Assembly (NCBI GenBank): GCA_035578175.1
Contig: JAQMRL010000003.1
Span: 97,881,969 to 97,945,968 of the forward strand
Source: Catonia carolina
Taxonomy: Eukaryota > Arthropoda > Insecta > Hemiptera > Achilidae
Reading direction: 5' to 3'
Length of the DNA: 64,000 nt
Part shown: in pieces, positions 25,101 to 35,420 of the stretch
Position numbering within the stretch: the stretch's first letter is position 1
Layout: every line of letters starts with the position of its first letter
The notes under the pieces: generated by a model
The model's input: the letters and a program-made list of their open reading frames with translations, nothing else
Told to the model about the DNA's origin: nothing
Databases searched by the model: none
Translations under genes and position numbers: made by a program

Positions 25101-28100
25101 GACTATGGATAAACAGCAATAGAATAATATTTCAAATATTTTACCCTTTAAATGTGTTTAACAGAAAAAAAATGTTAGTAATGTGTTTAAAATGTTTTGT
25201 AATTTAAAGAAAAATTGTGTAAAACACAAAAGCCATTTTACACTCTATTTTTTATGTAGTACCGAGACATATTCTTACCTGACAGCACATGTATTGTCAT
25301 TTAAAATAACGTCATAATCACATGCTAAAGTTCCAACTGATTGGTCTGGATATTCAGGTGATTGAAAGTATGTTATAAACTCTTTTGAAATATCACCACA
25401 AGTCTTTCTAACTGAAATAAAAATACAGAAGATCATTCATTTTAATGCACATATGTGTCTTATTAGTTACATTTAACAATTAGGCGTTAAAATTCTTTCC
25501 ATATAAAATAAAATGTCACCGCTCAAAGGAAAATTTCTGAGTGCAGAAAAAAGAATTTTGAGGTCTGTGTCGGGGTATTCCAAATTGAACAATAGTAGCG
25601 GAATACAGAATATAAAAATTCCAGTTGATATCAGTTGATATTTATTTGATAGAAACAAGTAAAACTTTCAAAATTTATACTTTTAAACATTTTTTTTGAA
25701 AATTCAATTCAATTTTTACCTTCAATTCTATCTTCAGTAATAACTACTCTACCACAATACACCACAACAATTCTAGATTCTCTACAACAATTCTAGAACA
25801 ACAATTATTCTACCTTCAATAATAATTTTACCTTCAATTTTTTTTAATGTTTTGAAATTAAAACTTTTTTTTAAATTTCTTCGCTGGTAGACAATGCAAT
25901 AACCTAACTGAAATTCTAGGACATTATTATGTCCAAACTCTACAATGCAAGAAGAATAAAATAAGTTATATATAGAAGATTCATTTAGATCGTTTATCTA
26001 TTAACTTTTATTGGGAACTATTAATGCACTATTGACAATCACTCAATTTTATAACCAATTTTATTTTATTTTTGATGCAGTAGGCTAAATTTGAACATTA
26101 ACACCCAGTAGAGTTCTACCAATTTTATTCAATTAGTATTTTTTCTACAGAGCTTAATTTAGCTTAAAAATTAGTGATTTTCCATGTTTTGCACAACAGA
26201 ATCAAAGTCCAACAGAGATTGATTATCATTAAGCGTCATATTTTTTTCAATCATATTTTTAAAAATCTAATGTTAAACGGTTTTCTTTTGACTATGTAAA
26301 TAATGAAAAATGTAAACCTATGTTTAATTATGAGCAAACAATGTAAAATAATTTTTTTGGCTTCAACTTTATTTTTATTTACAACTGTATATTTTTTTTA
26401 AAGCACAATTAGTAAATGAGATGATAAATGTTCAGGAATGGTGTGAATGTGAATCGATCCAGTGGCCAATTTCTGCGTGAAATTATACTAGGAATGTGGT
26501 GCCAATATTTAATGATAATAATTTATGAACTATAATCAGCCATCATCATAGTTCATAAATCATTATCATTAAATATTGGCATCACATTCCTTGTATAATA
26601 TTTTTCCTTGTAGTATAATATTTCATGCTGAAATAAAAAATAAATTTTTTTTAATTTTACATTGTTTACTGATGATTAAACATAGGTTACATTTTTCATT
26701 ATTTACATTGACAAAATAAAGTCGTTTGCTTCACATTAGATCTTTTTAATTAAATTAAAATGTCTAATTACTTACATGTGCAGCAGTAATGATTATCTGT
26801 TCCACAAGCATACCCAGTGTTTCCATCTCTATTTACACAATCTGCTTTATTTAAACAAAAACCTTCAACTCCATCACTTGTGATACAATTTTCCGTTGAA
26901 TGTATTGTTAACGGATTTACATATTTATCCGATTCTGGTTCATTAGCATCTGTTAGAATGAAAGAATAAATTAATGTTCACTACAAACTTCATAAATGAT
27001 TTACGACCTAAAAGCAATAACGTTAAAAAAGAAGATGCCAATAAATAATTTTCAACGTATCTGTTTACATACAACTAAAATATAATTTTTTTAATCCACA
27101 ACATGTGTATACATTGCAATCTATTAAATTTAAGAACAATAAGCAACCCCATGGTCCAATAAGATGAAGATGATGTGTAAATAAGGTGTAGTCTTGTATA
27201 CTCAGGCCAATCATTCATGAGAGAGTATGGTTAATGAAACCCCAACCAGCAAAGTACACTGGTAACTACCATCTAATATTCAGATCCGTATAAAAGTTAC
27301 TACCTTCACCAGGATTTTTTTATAAATTAATTGTTTTATAATTTTTCATTCAAAGCCTGGGTGACAAATTAAAGTGTGAGTTGGCCCATCTCATTGAAAA
27401 TTAATATGTTGTATGTTTTTGAGTTCATTTAGCCAAGGGAAGCAATTATTTAACATATCGAGGTACACAATTCCATTAATAATTTTTTCAGCAAAGAAGA
27501 AAGGCCCTATTACAAGATTTTCCATCAATTCATACCACACCAAACATTAACATTCGGCAAGTTGCATTGTTTTTCACATGTGGGCTTTCAGCTTCCATAT
27601 TCATGAATTGTGTCTGTTAACAAATCCATTGATATAGAATGTAGCTTTGTCTATAAAAATTATATCATCTAACAATTATTCATTTTCATTAATTTTTTTT
27701 AAGATATCAAAAGGGAAATATTTTTACTCCATCGTCAGATTCCAATTCCTGTAATAGCTGAATTTAAAATGCGTAAATTTCAATCTTATGTGTAAAACTT
27801 TGTGAATTGTTTTCGGATAGCTAAATTTTTTTTTTAACTCAAAGCTTTGACAAGCGATGGGGTTGTTAGGGGTTCTAGTTGCAAGTTGCCTGATTAGTTC
27901 AACTGTTTCGTTTGATACTTGTGATCTGCCAGTTGATTTCTGCTTGATAACCGATCCAGTTTCTTCATATTGTTTGAACCAACATCGAATATTATTTCCA
28001 TGTGGTGGATCTTTTCCATAATCACGTCAAATGGACGTTGATCTGACATTACAGACTTCAATTCAGTCAACAACAAAACACACTTTGTCTTTTCTTTATC

Positions 28101-31100
28101 AGTAAATTAGTCTAAACAGACCATAGCAACAATACAAACCTTAAGTTGAGGTTAGAACTGCTGAAGGCCGGGAATACACACGCCAGTACCTCGCATGTGC
28201 CAGTTGCTGTGTCCTAAATGGCATGTGTATACGATAAATAGCATGCCTGTAGTTGGTTTGCTAGTACATTCCAAAACATTTGATTTTTCAATCCAGTACT
28301 CAACTTGAGTGGTGGAAGGATCCAGTGTGCATGCCTGGAGAGCCCCATCTGAATATGTGAATGCATGCGACAGCTACAGCCATGCCAGTAACTGGCAAGC
28401 TGCCTCTTTAAGGTTTTTGTTGGTGTTTTAGTAGTTTTTCTTGCGTTTTTCAAGCAAACAACTACTTGCTTCATAATTTTCCCGTCTGCTAAATCCAATT
28501 GCTCACCCAAATTTTTCTTCTTTTTGTATTCGATTTGGGTCGCATTAATTTACCTACATATTCTGTTGCACGTAACAATATTATTATATTCAATATAATG
28601 CGAATGCTTTCCATGATTCGCTCGTTGTGAAACCTTTGAACACTTTTAAAAACCAAAAAAACTTTTACCTGACAGACTGTCTGTGTACTCTCAAAATGGC
28701 ATATGTATCCACGCTTGCCTTTTTAAGCGTGCCACGGCCGGCATGCAAGATGCTTGTATTGACAATTACTTCCAAATGTATCTTCAGTGTGCCAGTCACT
28801 GACGCATGCAAGCAAGCTGTTTACTTTCCCAATTTAATGACATGTGCATTCCCGGCTACACAAACTTTGGGTCAGAAGCTATCAGAACTACCAATAAAAC
28901 ATTTTAAAATTTCCCTACTGTCTGGGTCTGAATTACTGTAATCCCACCATTCTTTTATGATGATCATGACATGTATAATAATTTGTTAATAAGTGCCACA
29001 TTAATGAAGCAAATTAGAATTTTTGTGATCAATTTTAATGAAGCTACTAAATTATTTACCTTTCCGTCCATTACTTATGATCTCAGATTCAGTTTCCGTC
29101 GTACTATCACTTAGATCTTCTTCAATTTCATTTAGTTCCGATGAAAATCCCTTGTAAGTTTCAGTCCATACTGACGGAAATAATCTGTAGGAATTGAGTT
29201 AAAAGTAACGGTTAATTTAAGAAATATTTGTAAGGAAATCGAATAATAATTAGTAGCCTATCATAGTTTTCTGCCTATTTATATAAACTAAATATAAATT
29301 AAGATTCGGTAAGTACTACCTACATTTAAAATTAATAAATCACACGAATCCAGAGATACAAGCATTGGCACACCCACACCTACCACAAAATCCTCGAAGG
29401 AGATTAAAAAGATGCTGGAATAGGGATCTTATATATTATATAGAATAACGATGAGGGTTTTCCACTGGGTGATTTACTCAATCAGGATGAAAACAGGACA
29501 TTAAACACATAGAATACTCATAGAAACATCAAAAATACTGCTGGTTGTATAAAATAATCAAAATACTGCCGGCCCGTGGTGTAGTGGTCAGCGCAACTGG
29601 CTACTATGCCGGGGTCCCGGGTTCGATTCCCGGTCAGGTCTGGCATTTTTTTCATCTGTAAATCACCACATATCATTACCTACGCACAAGCCCAAGGCTT
29701 ATGTAGGCAATATCAGTCAATAAAAAAAATAAAATAAAAAATAAAATAGGTACAAATTGCAGTTGTTACAAAATAAAGACAAAAAAATTAGTGGGTAGTT
29801 TTTTGATCATTTGAAACGATATAAACGTAAAAAGTTAGTAGTTTAACAATAGTTTTAATAAACTAATTAAACAAAACTAAATTAACTATTAATTAACATG
29901 TAGGCCTAAATAATGTTTTTGTTTAAATGTTATTTCAGCACAATTGGCTCCAATGCTAAAGAACCTGAGTTTGATTCTTGTTCAGGTTTGGCATTTTTTC
30001 TTCACTCGTTTTCATAATACTTCACCATTTACCTCTGCGTCAACCTTAATGTCCATGATTTCCGTTAAGTTTTTTTTAATTATATTTTTCATTCAGTAAA
30101 AGCAAACATACGTAAAGTTCGTAAATAAAAAATTTCTAATCGAGTAAATTTTTAAAGAAATTACAAAAATGTTTGATTTGATTGATGTTTTCAGTGTTAC
30201 TGAAAGTTATTAGTTTATTGTCATGAAAACACATCTCCGCTGATTTGCGGAGAGGCAACTTCCCCTATCGTTTGCTTTTGCTACTGTCGTTAAGAAAAAC
30301 ATGTTTAGTTGTTTTGATTAGATTTAAAATTCTGAAGTTGTTACTACATTATAAAGAATAAGGTGAATATGTGATATGTAAACCTACTAATAAATAATTT
30401 TTTTTATTTTACAAAATTTACTATCAGTTATGCTAAACTTTTAGTAAATAATTATGAAACAATATAATAACACTGACGTAAGTAGGGAAGTGTCCAGCGA
30501 CCCTCTCTACAAATTAAACATAAAATTGGTATTGATATAATTATTACTACCTGCGGTAGTTATAAAATGAAAGAAAATATAAAATTAATATTTACACAGA
30601 CATATAAACAAACATTAAATGGTATTAGAAAACAAATCAAAATCAACAAATTTTGTTTTGACTTTAAGAAAAATAAACTATAACTGTGCAACTGTTTAAC
30701 ACAACCAGCAGTTATAATGTCAATAGTTTTATATAACTGTTTTGATGTAGTCTTCTGGAGAGCTACCACTGGGTGGTGTCCTCCTCAAAGCCATTAACGC
30801 GGTTTTTTTTGTAATTGACACAAGATGTAAACCTTTTTGCTGTTTGTATGTTTACAGTTGCAAAATAAAACAAAATGAAAAAAAAATGTAGTCTTAGTCT
30901 CTCCAGCGACTTAAGTTGGGTTGGTTTGAGAACTGGGTTCTGCCCACAGTGAAAGATACACAGGGAAATGTTCACATGATAAATCTAGTGTAGACGAAAT
31001 GTTGTAAGGAACATTCGTTAGACCTTTTTGGAAGAACAGGTCAAGAAGGTCAGGAATTTTTCTAGGGGAAGTTGGTTAATAAGTGGGAGAATTTGGATAA

Positions 31101-31941
31101 ATTGCACGTAGACTACATTATTCACAGATACGCTATACTAGAAAAAATTGTACTTATAGTCAATTGAAAAAATTACGGTTTATGTACTACTTACCTTATA
31201 CAATCAGTTATGCCATGTTTATGTTAGTTAATCAGTTATGTTATGGGGTAGTTACATTATAATATTTTTTACATAATTAAGCCTACAACTTTTATTTAGT
31301 TATTAAGCCTTCATAACATTATATTTAAAAGTTTTCGTACACGTAGCTGTTGTTGTTGTTCAGGTCAACAGCCGAAAGGCTGGTTTGAACCTCTAGAGGT
31401 TTTACTAAGTAAAACGAGGAGTGAGGTGGTTTACCATTGCCTTCCTCACTGAGTGGAAAAGTATGCTTATCAGCATGCCGGGCCCTCTGAAAAGCACATA
31501 TTTTCCACTCTGTAAATGACAACTTCACTTCATTCACCACAGGGTCTGGCTGTATAACGAAATTCATTACTTTCAGAGAAGATAACTCTCTAGTGTCTTT
31601 TACACCTCTACCTCTTCTGTTCTTAAACGATTCAGTCATTTAATTGGCTGACCATGTGATAAGAAACAGAACTATTTATTTTTGCCCTACACGTAGCTAT
31701 AAAGGTGTAAAAAAATGTAATCTCTCTCAACTAAATTTAAAACATGGATTCTTTTCCAATATCCGTACAGTATTAAAATTGAATAAATAAATACATAATA
31801 ATATTAGTAAATGTATAATAATATTAATCGTATACTTTGCGACAAGTTAGTACATTAAGTATTTAGATTAGGTACTTACTCATTAAATTGTATGAAAATT
31901 ACCAGTAGAATTCTTACTGAGTACTTTGATTTGTTAGTCAT
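15993..31941 (-). CDS. CLIP-CUB-S1A serine protease, 12 coding exons, 610 aa
   Basis: Secreted chymotrypsin-fold endopeptidase assembled from twelve exons: 31941-31880, 29185-29061, 26949-26776, 25411-25279, 24612-24485, 23960-23838, 22095-21916, 20902-20789, 20692-20482, 20237-20014, 18033-17837, 16154-15993. All introns are GT-AG, phases match at every junction, and the total is 1833 nt. Residues 1-24 look like a signal peptide. A CLIP-like module has Cys at 84, 94, 100, 111, 118 and 119. A CUB-like module spans about 125-241. A Cys/Trp-rich linker follows. The activation site is R372/I373 (RR-IITG). The triad is H413 (TAAHC), D464 (NDIALL) and S560 (GDSGGP). CLIP proteases usually act in zymogen cascades (immunity, development), while CUB-S1 proteins include insect venom and digestive proteases. 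The physiological substrate is unknown. The exon structure is seen directly; function is inferred. Confidence 0.88.
16677..16845 (-). repeat. tRNA-derived SINE, third type, in protease intron 11
   Basis: Inverted diverged copy with the AGTCACTAATGATCAAAAC tail block. Confidence 0.6.
17165..17600 (-). pseudogene. Non-LTR retrotransposon 3' end in protease intron 11
   Basis: The minus strand gives [22 protein letters not shown] and [20 protein letters not shown] with stops and shifts. The plus-strand frame here is its antisense. Confidence 0.6.
17837..18033 (-). CDS. Serine protease exon 11
   Basis: 197 nt with a TTATAG acceptor and GTAAGT donor. Encodes ATVIGWGVT, the C168-C182 equivalent pair (Cys 532 and 546) and GGTCF, ending two residues after Cys 191. 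The S1-pocket residue 189 is Gly here, where trypsin has Asp. Confidence 0.88.
18971..19385. repeat. 215-bp tandem duplication in protease intron 10
   Basis: 18971-19185 is repeated at 19186-19385 with almost no change. Confidence 0.88.
20014..20237 (-). CDS. Serine protease exon 10 (catalytic Asp)
   Basis: Acceptor TTGCAG at 20238-20240. Encodes VQLGDHDL and NDIALLKL with catalytic Asp 464, then QPICLP. Two donors are possible and both keep the frame: 20014 (adds QES before the next exon) or 20023. I prefer 20014 because the loop length looks more normal; both donor sites are weak. Confidence 0.8.
20482..20692 (-). CDS. Serine protease exon 9 (activation site, catalytic His)
   Basis: 211 nt with a GTTACAG acceptor and GTATGT donor. 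Encodes an Asn-rich pro-segment, then RR-IITG (cleavage after R372), [11 protein letters not shown] and TAAHC carrying catalytic His 413. The basic residue before the cleavage point implies activation by a trypsin-like enzyme. Confidence 0.9.
20789..20902 (-). CDS. Serine protease exon 8 (Cys/Tyr-rich linker)
   Basis: 114 nt with an ATAACAG acceptor and GTATGT donor. Encodes residues 309-346 with Cys 314, 326 and 335 and nine Tyr. One of these Cys probably bonds the light chain to Cys 484 of the protease domain. The phase fits on both sides, which is the main support for this exon. Confidence 0.72.
21338..21855 (-). repeat. Family C 5' half in protease intron 7
   Basis: Inverted 5' half ending AAGCAAGAGAAAGTA at 21837-21851. 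Confidence 0.78.
21916..22095 (-). CDS. Serine protease exon 7 (linker)
   Basis: 180 nt with a TTACAG acceptor and GTGAGT donor. Encodes residues 249-308, starting PRHCG, with two WW pairs. I recognise no domain. Together with exon 8 it separates CUB from the protease domain. Confidence 0.8.
22300..22710 (+). pseudogene. CR1/jockey-type 3' end in protease intron 6
   Basis: Decayed INKLPQ-like C-terminus (22360-22480) and a 3' UTR sharing TGGAGTCCAGGA-type sequence (GGAGTCTCCTGGATAC) with the copy at 59140-59662. Confidence 0.6.
23022..23156 (-). CDS. Short acidic ORF in protease intron 6
   Basis: 45 codons: [17 protein letters not shown], then an acidic [13 protein letters not shown] run. 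It resembles the acidic N-termini of some transposases, but nothing follows. Low support. Confidence 0.2.
   Translation of the reverse strand: MWGLDSLSEVQAEKLVVNLEHDSNSDNEDDVSSDKVLSGVKELQ
23838..23960 (-). CDS. Serine protease exon 6 (CUB-like, end)
   Basis: 123 nt with a CTACAG acceptor and GTAAAT donor. Encodes residues 208-248, including [11 protein letters not shown], which looks like the last CUB strand and its closing Cys (241), then a basic tail. Confidence 0.82.
24110..24320 (+). pseudogene. Reverse transcriptase fragment in protease intron 5
   Basis: The plus strand reads [18 protein letters not shown] and [11 protein letters not shown], the fingers/palm motif of non-LTR reverse transcriptases, and nothing else of the element. 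Confidence 0.65.
24485..24612 (-). CDS. Serine protease exon 5 (CUB-like, middle)
   Basis: 128 nt with a TTGTAG acceptor and GTTAGT donor. Encodes residues 165-207 with Cys 181 and 200 in CDIDQIFIL and GQCGSLTGY, fitting the central CUB strands. A tRNA-derived SINE lies in the intron just upstream (24769-25085). Confidence 0.83.
24769..25085 (+). repeat. SINE family A copy in protease intron 4
   Basis: Near full-length; B box GGTTTAAATCC, body with TTGAATACTAGACAGTGGTT. Confidence 0.8.
25279..25411 (-). CDS. Serine protease exon 4 (CUB-like, first part)
   Basis: 133 nt with a TTTCAG acceptor and GTAAGA donor. Encodes residues 121-164 and opens with CGD, then [13 protein letters not shown], the usual start of a CUB domain (a Cys, then S-P-x-Y-P). 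Cys 125, 151 and 162. Confidence 0.85.
26285..26720. mobile_element. Fold-back MITE in protease intron 3
   Basis: A large palindrome with arms of about 200 bp. The core pair GCCAATATTTAATGATAATA is near-perfect around 26499-26590, and the outer pair includes AATGAAAAATGTAAACCTAT. No coding capacity. Confidence 0.75.
26776..26949 (-). CDS. Serine protease exon 3 (CLIP-like domain)
   Basis: 174 nt between a TAACAG acceptor and a GTAAGT donor. Encodes residues 63-120 with the six-cysteine order C-x9-C-x5-C-x10-C-x6-C-C, ending CGTDNHYCC, which fits the arthropod CLIP fold. The single-exon module is followed directly by the CUB-like exons. Confidence 0.85.
27110..27325 (-). repeat. SINE family A copy, head missing
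   Basis: Inverted body only, in protease intron 2; the tRNA part is lost. Confidence 0.75.
27420..28110 (-). pseudogene. Decayed mariner transposase (DUF4817 type)
   Basis: Reading the minus strand gives scattered matches to the intact element at 37743: a [14 protein letters not shown] block (27600-27660), GPFFFA (near 27500) and a K-S/GRP-like DNA-binding region at 27894-28076. Many stops and shifts. It lies in intron 2 of the protease gene. Confidence 0.65.
28167..28856. mobile_element. Non-autonomous inverted-terminal element in protease intron 2
   Basis: Ends match in inverse (GCCGGGAATACACA at the left; GCCGGGAATGCACA at the right, read inward). Subterminal GCATGTGCCAG-like blocks recur inside on both strands. 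The open frame at 28214-28510 resembles nothing I know. Family unclear; no target duplication seen. Confidence 0.5.
29061..29185 (-). CDS. Serine protease exon 2 (acidic linker)
   Basis: 125 nt between a TACAG acceptor and a GTAAAT donor. Encodes the end of the signal peptide region and a strongly acidic Ser/Thr/Glu linker of about 40 residues (residues 21-62). No Cys. Enters in phase 2 and leaves in phase 1. Confidence 0.82.
29571..29755 (+). repeat. tRNA-derived SINE in protease intron 1
   Basis: Head CCGTGGTGTAGTGGTCAGCG with B box GGTTCGATTCC, tail of AATAAAA units. Diverged copies of this head type at 29930-30050 and 15525-15600. Confidence 0.78.
30060..31340. other. Protease intron 1, no clear feature
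   Basis: AT-rich sequence between the SINE remnants and family B copy 4. Confidence 0.5.
31345..31700 (+). repeat. Family B copy 4
   Basis: In protease intron 1. The antisense frame 31639-31325 is open for 104 codons. Confidence 0.85.
31880..31941 (-). CDS. Serine protease exon 1 (start codon, signal peptide)
   Basis: Starts at ATG 31941 and encodes 20 residues plus two bases. A basic N-terminus ([10 protein letters not shown]) is followed by a hydrophobic core (ILLVIFI). The donor is GTAAGT just below 31880. It joins exon 2 to complete a Glu codon. This is the only upstream exon I found that supplies an ATG and a signal peptide in the right phase. The first intron of 2.7 kb is full of repeats, so another start is possible. 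Confidence 0.72.
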
Positions 31942-32455
31942 TTACATAAATAGAAATACACAAAATCAATCATTGGACGAATAGAATCACACTATGATAA
32001 AATGTACTACAATCAGAACTTGATACGGAAGAAACCGTCCTAATGTTATGCGATGAAGTAGCCAACTCAAACAAGAATGAAAAGGAAATTTAACAAAAGT
32101 CGTTGACAAAATATAAAAGAAAAACCGAGACAAAATATAGCAATGTAAAGATGGGTCATTCATTATGATAATTATGTTTAACTAACCGTCTCGTAATTCA
32201 CAATTTATACCACGGTCTGATTAGCGTCACTCCCGGTTTTTATTTCTGTAAATACAAGACGAAACATAAGTAATTTAGTTATTTCTATAATCAGAAGTTA
32301 CAGCCGTAATTTAGACCAGCAATCACCCCCGCAATGCAATGTGCAGGCTGATTGCCAGTCTCAAAGGGGTTCCAAATATCATAGGGGTTGGTTACTCCAT
32401 TGGAGTAACACAAGCTTGCGTTTTTAAACTATAAAAATTGTTTTCAATTTGATTA
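31942..32455. other. Upstream region of the protease gene
   Basis: Presumed promoter and 5' UTR. I see no convincing TATA box or initiator. Confidence 0.4.
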
Positions 32456-32459
32456 GCTG

Positions 32460-32862
32460 ATTCTTGTGCCCATAACAGGCAGGTGGAGAGTTAAATTATT
32501 TCCACTCGATCTGTAGATACAGGGCTACAAAAAATAGTTCTGTTTTTTATCACATGGTCAGCCAATTATATGACTGAAGCATTTAAGAAGAGAAGAGGTA
32601 GAGATGTAAAAGATACTAGTCAGAGTTATCTCCTTTGAGAGTAATGAATTTCATTATACAGCCAGACCCTGTGGTGAATGAAGTGAAAGTGTCATTTGCA
32701 GGGTGGAAAGTAGATGCTTTTCGGAGGGCCTGACAAGATGATAAGCATAGGCTACTTTTCCATTCAGTGAGGAAGGCCGGGTAAACCATATAACTTATCA
32801 TTTTAATTAGTAAGGCTTTTCAAACCAGTCTTTCGGCTGATGACCTAAACAACTAGCTGATT
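32460..32862 (-). repeat. Family B copy 5, inverted
   Basis: Full unit in the opposite orientation, about 500 bp upstream of the protease start. Several small indels. Confidence 0.85.
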
Positions 32863-33421
32863 CTTATGTATTTTTGGGTGCTGAATCCAAATATGAACTC
32901 CATTTTTTCATCACGTGAGGATTTTTGCAAAAAGTTTTCAATTTTTATTAAATTTTCAATTTATTCGTATTATTATCATTAAATTTAATGATGAACAGAC
33001 ACAATAAAGTATTATTTATATCCTTATAAGTTTCCATAAAATATTTTTTCGATGCTCTGTTTTGTGCTTTTTTCTTCTGTGATCTTGTAGCGGGTCATCC
33101 CTTTTTAATATCCGACAATTTTTAGCTATATGCTTACAATCTATCTTCATGGTATTCCTCCCAATGTTTTTTTTTGTATATTGCTAGAATCACCCCTCCC
33201 CGTTCCACACTTGGTGAACCAAGATTTTAGAGAAAATAGTCGAGATACGATTTTATAAGCTGCACAAGATCCACCATTAAACTCATGTTACAGCCTAATT
33301 TCTTCTTTCTCTTTCCCTATGTGAATACATAGAAAAGTAAAGTATTGTTTTCATTTCGATTTTTTGAAATCGAGTTTCCACCAAAAATACACGTTTTTTT
33401 AGGGGAAACCCTGAACCCAAA

Positions 33422-33850
33422 AAATAAAGGTTTGATATCCACGAATATGAAACTAGATTTAGGACAGATCTGGACGTTCCACGTACTCGGTTGAGGGATA
33501 CAGGCCGTAATGTTTTTACATACGGATTAAAAATATGAAATAAATTGTCTTTACCAGCTAGGAGGACGGTATGAATAAAAAATTCAGGACAATAATTCGC
33601 TACTGATTGATGCAAAACCCGTTTTATGAGAGAAGAATTTTTTGCAGGTAGGGTCGATAGGCCTATAGCTTTTTGACTACGATTGTCAGTTTTATTGTTG
33701 TATGTTTTATATAAGTGTACCTTGATTGTATTTTGTGTTAATTATATGTATATTTTAATTTAAATTTTGTACTGTTTGTAAATTGAATTGACGAATTCTA
33801 TTCTGTGTTAACAGTCATTGAATAAAGAGTTATTATTATTATTATTATTA
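33422..33850 (+). pseudogene. Non-LTR 3' end nested in family C
   Basis: DIHEYETRFRTDLDVPRTRL, GRNVFTYGLKI and REEFFAG, then a 3' UTR with an ATT-repeat tail at 33828-33851. It splits a family C copy, which resumes at 33855. Confidence 0.72.
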
Positions 33851-33867
33851 TATATGTATTTAGCAAT

Positions 33868-33868
<1 letters not shown>

Positions 33869-33899
<31 letters not shown>

Positions 33900-33910
33900 G
33901 CGCGCACGCG
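33869..33910 (+). repeat. GT/GC dinucleotide run
   Basis: About 40 bp of strictly alternating purine and pyrimidine (GT repeat passing into CG repeat) inside a family C copy; a Z-DNA-prone sequence. Confidence 0.85.
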
Positions 33911-34991
33911 TAGTGTGTATCTGTTTGCCTGTCCGTGTATGAACAAATTATCTCAAGAACGGATAGCGTACGAATTTGAAACTTGGAACTTAAATTAGGG
34001 GATCAACATAAGGGACCCGACACAAACATTTTCATCAAAATGGCTCAACTGGAAGTAAGTTAGTAGTTTATTCGTGCGATTTTTCTCTTTTTGCAATTTT
34101 CTCAAAACGGCTCCTATGATGTTTTTAAAAATTGTCTCATTTACTACAGTTTTTATGCTCTACAAGATAGGCCTACACTTTTTTTACTTTGTAAAGAATT
34201 CTTTGTAATTGTAATTCTTTACAATTTGTGTTACATTTTCAAATTCTACCTGTGACATATTCTAAGATAGTGATTGTAAAACTTTTGGTTCATCCTATAA
34301 GATCGAATTAATCTCACGTTACATCAGAAGCTATTAAAGTAGGCGCTATTTTAATAAAATAAAAAAAGAATTATAATCTAAAAATGAAAGCCCGACATAG
34401 TTTAAATTGAATTAATTTATTTAAATTAATTAATAGGTTATTTATTCCTTATCCAAAACACAAGATAGATAAAATCAATTTTTATTGTTTTGCCAATTAG
34501 GTATCTTTTAAAAATAATCATCATGTTTAGAAATGTATTTAACTTGCGCAAATGAATTTAAAATGAAAACAAATATAATTAAAATGATTATGATCGTTGC
34601 ATGTTATTAACATTATTATAACAGTTAAATAGTATAAATATTATAACACTATTGTAGTAACGTGCCTTTATACATAAAAATCAAGTTCATGTCGCTAGAT
34701 AAATTTACTTTTTCATTCACGCTTACCGTAATAGACTATAATAAGCATTAATTCTAAGAGACTTTTGGTAAACGTACATTATATCCCCATTCCCGCACGC
34801 GTTAACATTTTTTCAAACAAATTTTCATCTGGCGTTTCCTCCACATAAATTCGCACAAGTGGAAATCAGTTAAATTTCTACTTGTCCCACATTCAACTTG
34901 TTTCTCTGTTTTAAAGAACTCCATGTACTCTTTATTCCCTGCGTGTGCGCGCCCGTAAGTGTATCTACAAAGTTATATGTGTGGTTTACGG

Positions 34992-35231
34992 TTAATTGTT
35001 CATAACTGGTAAATTACCAATGTGCCGGTACGCAGCCCATTCATCAGAAACAATTCTACCACTCGGACGAACAAAATTTTGAAGAGTGGGTATTAGAGTT
35101 ATAGCTGCAGTTCGATCTTCAACCGCACACAGGAAACGTTCTTTCATCTCCCCGCAGTATCCTCCTAAAACCCATTGCGGGGGTATATATTCGTCTTTGG
35201 TGGTTCTTTCGCCTGGAGAATAGCGTTTCAA
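34992..35231 (-). pseudogene. Merlin (IS1016/ISXO2-like) transposase fragment
   Basis: A 79-codon open piece with IPPQWVLGGYCGEMKERFLC, VEDRTAAITLIPTLQNFV and IVSDEWAAYRHI, the central part of the DDE domain of Merlin transposases. The flanking coding sequence is not recognisable. It sits about 190 bp left of the inverted repeat at 35421. Confidence 0.7.
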
Positions 35232-35420
35232 TAACTATCGTCATATCTAGACCGCCAATCTGCATCTGGTTTAGAAGCAAATGTAATGCACACACTTCCC
35301 TTAAATAATTACCCCAGTCAACTCTTGTACAATGAATAATCTCAAATATTTAATGTTCTTCTATCATTTTCGCGTCCGTACATTGACATTTTCCTATCAA
35401 TCTGGAGTCCGAGTGTAATG

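Larger units (their letters stand above)
33303..34170 (+). repeat. Family C copy split by a retrotransposon 3' end
   Basis: The 5' end is at 33303, interrupted at 33422-33850, then the GT/GC run and the ATCAAAATGGCTCAA block to 34170. Confidence 0.75.
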
